Shown piece by piece: positions 59,025 to 64,000 of a stretch of 64,000 bases of DNA. Position 1 is the stretch's first letter. Every line of letters starts with the position of its first letter. The stretch covers positions 64,128,606 to 64,192,605 of the forward strand of contig CM022949.1 of the NCBI GenBank assembly GCA_012931725.1, written 5' to 3'. The position numbers were made by a program, and so were the translations under genes. This DNA comes from Litsea cubeba (Eukaryota; Streptophyta; Magnoliopsida; Laurales; Lauraceae). The notes under the pieces were generated by a model. That model saw only the letters and a list, made by a program, of their open reading frames with translations. It was not told the DNA's origin and made no database searches.

Positions 59025-61048
59025 TGTTGGGATTGGTGTATGCCCTAAAGCCCATTAGCTGCACTCTCATCCTTTGTTACTGGATATTTACTGGTTATTT
59101 AATGGAATGACTCTTTTCTCTTTAAACATGTATATAAGTATGGTTGTGTAAGGCCCATTGTTTCTAGTAAATAAATTAGGTGTGTAGTGCCTACACACAG
59201 ATAGGTCTGATTCATGGACACTGGAAACAACATATTTGTTCATAACTGAGATGGAGTTGGACACTTCATCTTGGTATAAGTTATAGTGAGAGAGTCTCCT
59301 GTATTCAAGGTGACTTACCTAAGTGATGGGAGGCCTTTCCCGGATTTATCTCATTAGTGCATATACAATGCATTGAACATGACCATTGTAGGTGTGATCT
59401 TTAAAATAGTACTATCACTGAGAGAGATCAAGTCACCTCATGCTACTGAGTGACCAGTGCTCTTAATCTTGAGCATTTGTGGATGAAGTGACGAAGTCAA
59501 GTTCTCGTACTTTAATTCACTGTGGGTGAGATTCTTTTCATGGGTCAACAGCTCTGTGTTTTGGGTACTCGGACTTGATCAGTTGGGACGTGCAGATGCA
59601 ATAAAGAATCTATGCCATCTAATGATGGAATGATCGTCCCCTTAGAATTATCTGATTAATCATCAAAATCTAAGATCTTAGTATATGGATGTTCCATATG
59701 GATATTGAACTTGTGGGTCGCTCCCTGGACCAAGAGAATGATATCCGGATGATGACTAAGTTAAGGATATGAAGTTCTAAGGTTTAGATGTAATCGAGAA
59801 GGTTGATAGTACATCGAATAACCTGACTTGATTATGGATGTTACATAGAGGGGCATTTAGGTCATTTTACTTAGTAGGTCGAAGACAACTGTCACTTTCT
59901 GACTAGCTTAATATTATATTATATATTTGTCCCTGGAGTTCAACCATAACTCTTTAGTGGAATTAGTTGAGGTTAAAATGGTCTTAATGTTGCTATGATT
60001 TTAGCATGGACATTTTGGTCATTTTAGGAGCCAAGGGCAAATATGTCTTTTGGTCCCTTCTCTAGTCACTTTCCTACATTGGCAAGGTTTCCTAATTTGT
60101 TTAGATAAAATGTGGTTAAATTATTTTAGTGAAAAAATAATTTTGAGTTTAAATTCAAATAGGCGTTTACATGAACTTAATTTTAGATAAATTATTTGTG
60201 GGCCATGGTGTGCATTATTTTATATGGGACGTCCATAATGGGAATTCCATAGGTGAGGTTTCCAACTTTGAGTAGGTCTCTCTACTTGGAAAGGTTGGAC
60301 TCCTTTTGGATTAGTATTCCTATAGTAAAGTTTCCTTTTTGAATTAGAAACTTAAATTAGTAAGTGTTGTGCAACTAAGATTACTAATTGCTAAAGTTTG
60401 TGGGATGTTCCTTTAATTTCCTTTTCTAATTGGAGTGTTTCTAGAAAGAAATAAATTTTTGGATTGTACTTTCTTTTTAGGACATCTAAGAGAATTAGTA
60501 GGGATAGCTTTTAAGGAAAAGAATCCCAAAGTTTTCAATAAAAAGAGGAAGGCCCCCCTTGGACGTCTATAATACATATTCCCTATGCTAAGAAAATTCC
60601 ACACGCCCAGACCTCTTCTTCTTCCTGCTGGAAGTGAGCATTAGGTCTGAGATTTTCCATCGATAAAAAGTTCTCAAAACCCATCTAGAAATCTAGATTA
60701 AGATCCCACCATCTTAGCCAATCAGATTTGGAAGTGAAATAGAGAAGAAGATCAAAAGCAATTCTACTGCAGAAAATTCCAGCAAGGTGTTTGCTGATTG
60801 CAGGTCTGAGTTCAACCCTTTGGATCTTTTATTTCAGAGATTTGAAGTCTATATATCATCAAGGTAATAGTCTTCTTGTATCTCCTTTAATTATACACTT
60901 GTTGATCATGATTCGGTGGAGTTATAATGCGATTTCTATGGCTGATCTTCGCTGCCCTAGATCAGATTTTTTAAAATCTATTTTGTTACAAATCAGCCAT
61001 GGACGTCTTCCCCTAGTGATGTTCAGATCTGTATTGCAGTTTCTTTCA
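59025..61048 (+). repeat. 3' LTR of G
   Basis: 2,024 bp, TG...CA, ends at the TSD ACTAC. Confidence 0.95.
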
Positions 61049-61739
61049 ACTACAAGGTGACAAAAGTCCTTTGGGGGTACCCCCCCCCCCAAGGTCCTTG
61101 CCTTCTCCTTCTGCCTCCAATGGTTTAGACGTGGCTTTTCAGCCCGTCTACTTGGTTTTTTATTGGACATAGGACCTCCTTTTGGTATTTGTCCTCTAAA
61201 AACCTGAGGTTACAACCAAGCCAAGCGAATCAAGAGCATCCTCTATTCTCATCTGCATGGATGATGGCGAAGTCCACATATGGCTTGCGACCGTCAATCT
61301 GAACGAGTCCCCCACAATCTCCTGAGAAGTTAGATCCTCCTTTTCTTGCTTTTCATTGTAGTTTGTATTTTTTCTAAAGAGACAAAAATCATAACTCTTG
61401 TCTTTCATTATTGATAAGAATTGTAAATCTGCTATAAACGCCAAAATCGGCTATAAATGCCAAAAAAATCGCCTTTCTCGGCAAATCAAGAAAAATGTCT
61501 CTTTTCTTAAATATATGTGCAATGGAAAACTTGAAAAAAATTGATTTCCGTTTTACTTGCGAAGGTCAATCTCCGGATTACCACTTGTAATTCCAAGTAA
61601 AATAGAAAATCTGGCACACCCACGCAAAAAGATGTGGATGCACGCCTTTGCCCCCCGGTTACGAAAGGGTCGGACTCAAATGGACTTCCACGTCCGCCGA
61701 CCTCGGTAGAACTGAGCAATGAAGCGCTGTCCATCAAGC

Positions 61740-61757
61740 TGGCACACCCGGTGGGAC
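61740..61757 (+). other. Putative primer binding site of F
   Basis: TGGCACACCCGGTGGGAC, 3 bases after a CA that would end the LTR. This form is seen in plant gypsy elements. A partial look-alike (CTGGCACACCCACGC) occurs near 61612, so the exact LTR end carries some doubt. Confidence 0.65.
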
Positions 61758-63477
61758 TCGTTCATTTGAGAACACGATGCTAAAAATGAAATATTTGTAT
61801 ATCATATCTTTTGCTTTATGCTTATACTTCTTTTCTCGATTCCTTGGCTACTTTCTAATTGGTGGCCTATGTTGGATTCCGCATCTAAAAAAATGAGACG
61901 AGATTTTTTGGAAATTTCTAATTCTTTGAATTTATTTCCACTCTTTCTCTTTTCAAAAAAAAAAATCAGATTTTTCAATTTGGATTCAAAATTGAGAAAC
62001 CTTGATCCTTTCCTATCGTTCATCGCGCTTGCAGAAATGTTGAGCCTGTTCGACTAAGTTTTTAGGCCATCGTTTCTCTTCGATGAGTTCATTAAAAATC
62101 TAAAAAAAAATAAATGTAAAAAAAACAAAAAACAAAAAAAATCAGATTTTTCATTTTGGATTAAAAATTGAGAAACCTTGATCCTTTCCTATCATTCATC
62201 GCGCTTGCAGAAATGTTGAGCCTGTTCGACTAAGGTTTTAAGCCATCGTTTCTCTTTGATAAGTTCATTAAAAATCTAAAAAAAATAAAAGTAAAAAAAA
62301 TAAAAAATCAGATTTTTCAGTTTGGATTCAAAATTGAGAAACCTTGATCCTCTCCTATCGTTCATCGTGCTTGCAGAAATATTGAGCCTGTTCGACTAAG
62401 GATTTGGGCCATCGTTTCTCTTCGATGAGTCTATTTGAGATCTAAAAAAAAAAGACATAGACCACTAAGGTTGAACCAATTGCGTTCTTTGATCTCGGTT
62501 GATTCAAGAAAAGCCTTGTCCAGAGTGTGGAGACAGCTTGATTGTTCTAGGCAAGGGTCCTCCAAACGGGTTCATTAAGTAATCCTACCCTTACTTGGGG
62601 GCAATTCTATCAATCGAGATTTCATAAGACCGGGTTAGGAGGCCTATGTGTACTCTCTCGTCTTTAAATAAAAAAAAATTTTAAAATAAAAAAATTTTAA
62701 ATAAAAATAAAAAAAAATTTCAAAAAAAAACTCTTAAAAAAAATAATAAATAAAAATAAAAAAAAGATTTTAAAAAAAAAATCTTAAAAAAAAAACTTCT
62801 GTCATTTTTGGGTTCAGATTAGAGAAATTTTGGTCTCCTCCTCTCTGAGCACTGGCGCTCGCGGAAATCGCTGAGCCCGTGTTCAGATTGGAATGCCTTT
62901 TGCTCTCTTTGATGAACCCGATCTTGGCCTTTCAAAAAAAAAAAAACCTCGTCATTTTTGGATTCAGATCCGAGAAATTATGGTTCATTTCCTTCTGAGT
63001 ACTGGCGCTCGCGAAATCGCTGAGACCGTATTTTGATCGGAATACCATCTGCTCTCTTTGATGAATCCAATCTTGACCTTTCAAAACAGAGAATCTCATC
63101 TCATGGATGCGGTCTCAAAACATTTGTGTCTAGTGGTACTAGTACGCCCTTTCAGGGTCTACTGTATTCGCGACCGGCACATTTGTAAGTCCAACCTTAT
63201 ATTCTTCTTACATCGAGCAAGCTCTGCTTCTCGATAAGTCGAATTTAGGTTCACATTTGCTTCTAGCAGTCACTAGGATGCTCATTCTGGGCTTACCATA
63301 CCTGCGATCAGGACAGTTGTACCCTCTATGGCTTTTTGCCTCCTTCATATTGCTTGGATCATCTCCCTCGAGCAATTTGAAAAGACAAAACCATAGAACT
63401 TCCCATTTATGATCATTATATTCTTATGATTACTAATGGATGTGGTCTTGTTTCAGAATTTTTTTCGAAAACTAACA
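61758..63477 (+). other. 5' leader of F with A-rich spacers and tandem repeats
   Basis: About 1.7 kb between PBS and a possible gag start. It holds five diverged repeat units (61965-62452 and 62801-63085), an A-rich low-complexity tract at about 62660-62800 and no recognisable gene. Confidence 0.7.
61965..63085. repeat. Leader repeats of F, five diverged units
   Basis: Three units start with ATCAGATTTTTCA at 61965, 62141 and 62307 (spacing 176 and 166 bp). Two shorter relatives start with GTCATTTTTGG at 62801 and 62951 (150 bp). All share the order GATTCA-AGA-GAGAAA, a CCT-rich stretch, CG-CGCTTGCAGAAAT or GGCGCTCGCGGAAAT, GAGCC-GTTC and TCTCTTCGATGA. A-runs separate them. Confidence 0.82.
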
Positions 63478-63963
63478 ATGGCAGCATCACTTACCATTAC
63501 TTTCGATGAGAGCAAGCACCAGCTCATGCTTCAACAAAAGCAAACTACGTGCACCTACAAGCGCCCCATCAGCTGCTGAAGTGTCAACTCCCTCGGCAAC
63601 TCTCTAAACTCCGGGTCGACCTCGACTCCCCGGACTATTGTCTTTGGGACATTGGGACCATTCCCACTTCCCGAAGAACAAACTGCTCCTTCCAAGAAGC
63701 AGAAGGTCGCCTCTCAACGTGTCACTACTGTGACACCAAAGGCGAGCACCAGAAGGCCCGAAGCCCGTGGCACCCCCACGAAGCCTCGACCCGCAAACGA
63801 CCAGGTCTATCCCAAGACTTGGTCCCCAGGACCTTCACCAAAACAAAGAAGGTCCCAAACATCCACCAAGCCAGCATACCTGGCCCAACTCAAGGAGAAC
63901 CAGTTCTACCCTCTTGCTTACATGAAAGAGGAGAGACCCATCTCCAACTTGACTCCCAAGTAA
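63478..63963 (+). pseudogene. Possible gag N-terminus of F, uncertain
   Basis: From ATG 63478 a frame opens (MAASLTITFDESKHQ), stops after 33 codons and continues in the same frame without further stops from about 63580 to 63961. That stretch includes FGTLGPFPLPEEQ and a basic Lys/Arg/Pro-rich region (SKKQKVASQRV). Its position after the PBS and leader fits a gag start. I do not recognise a domain, and an overlapping open frame (63549-63974) is equally long. Call made mainly on position. Confidence 0.35.
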
Positions 63964-64000
63964 ACCCAGCATGAGCCGGCTTATTCCTACAAGCCCAAAA

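Larger units (their letters stand above)
39962..61048 (+). mobile_element. Element G: Angela-like Ty1/copia retrotransposon with two nested insertions
   Basis: TSD ACTAC at 39957-39961 and 61049-61053, inserted in the LTR of F. Its own sequence is 39962-40442, 42208-48639 and 58178-61048. It has two LTRs of about 2.0 kb, an initiator-Met-type PBS (43761), a long leader, gag-pol in copia order and PPT AAGTGGGAG. Gag features (NYVDWKRNLDI, LPDSFNQF, FNMSKMDMTL) and the LTR size resemble the Angela lineage. The 5' LTR holds a solo LTR and pol holds element H. Confidence 0.95.
38076..61736 (+). repeat. 5' LTR of F, interrupted by G at 39962
   Basis: LTR sequence is 38076-39961 and 61049-61736. 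It has no coding content. It contains diverged internal repeats around 38330-38760: CTCGGCGGC with ATGGATGGTCTCAAAATACATCC-type units recurring at about 110-140 bp. A strong pair of hairpins is at 39093-39146. No second copy is in the window, so the ends are inferred from TG, the PBS position and the break in element A. Confidence 0.75.
38076..64000 (+). mobile_element. Element F: LTR retrotransposon with LTR of about 2.6 kb, truncated by the window
   Basis: Starts TGTTGACACC where the integrase of A breaks, so the expected TSD is CCATT (38071-38075). The other side is outside the window and cannot be checked. The LTR, split by G, ends near 61736 before a PBS-like TGGCACACCCGGTGGGAC. Leader repeats and a possible gag start follow. 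With G removed the LTR is about 2.57 kb. The superfamily is undecided because no pol is visible. The PBS type is common in plant gypsy elements. Confidence 0.8.

Noticed and set aside
62660..62800. A poly(A)-rich tract as a LINE or SINE tail
   Set aside because: There is no upstream LINE/SINE body or flanking duplication. The tract is one of several A-rich spacers in the leader of F.

Overview
The window is repeat-dense DNA from the nuclear genome of a flowering plant. I find no host gene in it. Essentially every base belongs to LTR retrotransposons, which are stacked inside one another. Plant nuclear origin is inferred from initiator-Met-type primer binding sites, Ty3/gypsy and Ty1/copia polyproteins of plant type, a plant-specific env-like ORF, kilobase-scale LTRs and the density of nesting. 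The species cannot be named from this sequence.

The layout can be unwound using 5-bp target-site duplications (TSDs). The oldest layer is element A, a plus-strand Ty3/gypsy element. Its 5' LTR runs off the left edge (1-1803). Its gag-pol is cut three times: by B (TSD GAGTC, 3268-25324), by E (TSD GATCC, 26514-36791) and by F (from 38076, running off the right edge). B is a minus-strand copia element of SIRE/Maximus type that has lost pol but keeps an open env-like ORF. B in turn hosts C (TSD CTCTT, 5332-14319; a decayed minus-strand Angela-like copia element) and D (TSD AACCC, 15351-20142; a plus-strand non-autonomous element full of tandem repeats). E is a minus-strand non-autonomous element whose terminal repeats (4.1 kb) are longer than its interior.

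F is a plus-strand element with an LTR of about 2.6 kb. That LTR is split by G (TSD ACTAC, 39962-61048), an Angela-like copia element. The 5' LTR of G carries a solo LTR of the B family (TSD AAGTT, 40443-42202). The pol of G is split by H (TSD GTTAT, 48640-58172), another copy of the same family. The deepest nesting is A > F > G > H, four layers.

Functionally the window contains Gag, protease, integrase, reverse transcriptase and RNase H coding sequence, all in interrupted or mutated copies. It also has two non-autonomous elements (D and E) with no coding sequence I can identify. Several copies with nearly identical LTRs (C, E, H) have coding regions that are broken or absent, which suggests they moved using proteins supplied by other copies.

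The most unusual signals are these: terminal repeats in E that extend about 300 bp past the normal polypurine-tract boundary; a pol-less but env-like-ORF-retaining element (B); a palindrome-rich GGTCGACC motif cluster recurring in unrelated families, placed just upstream of the TATA box in B-family LTRs; and a frame-preserving 117-bp tandem array in D.
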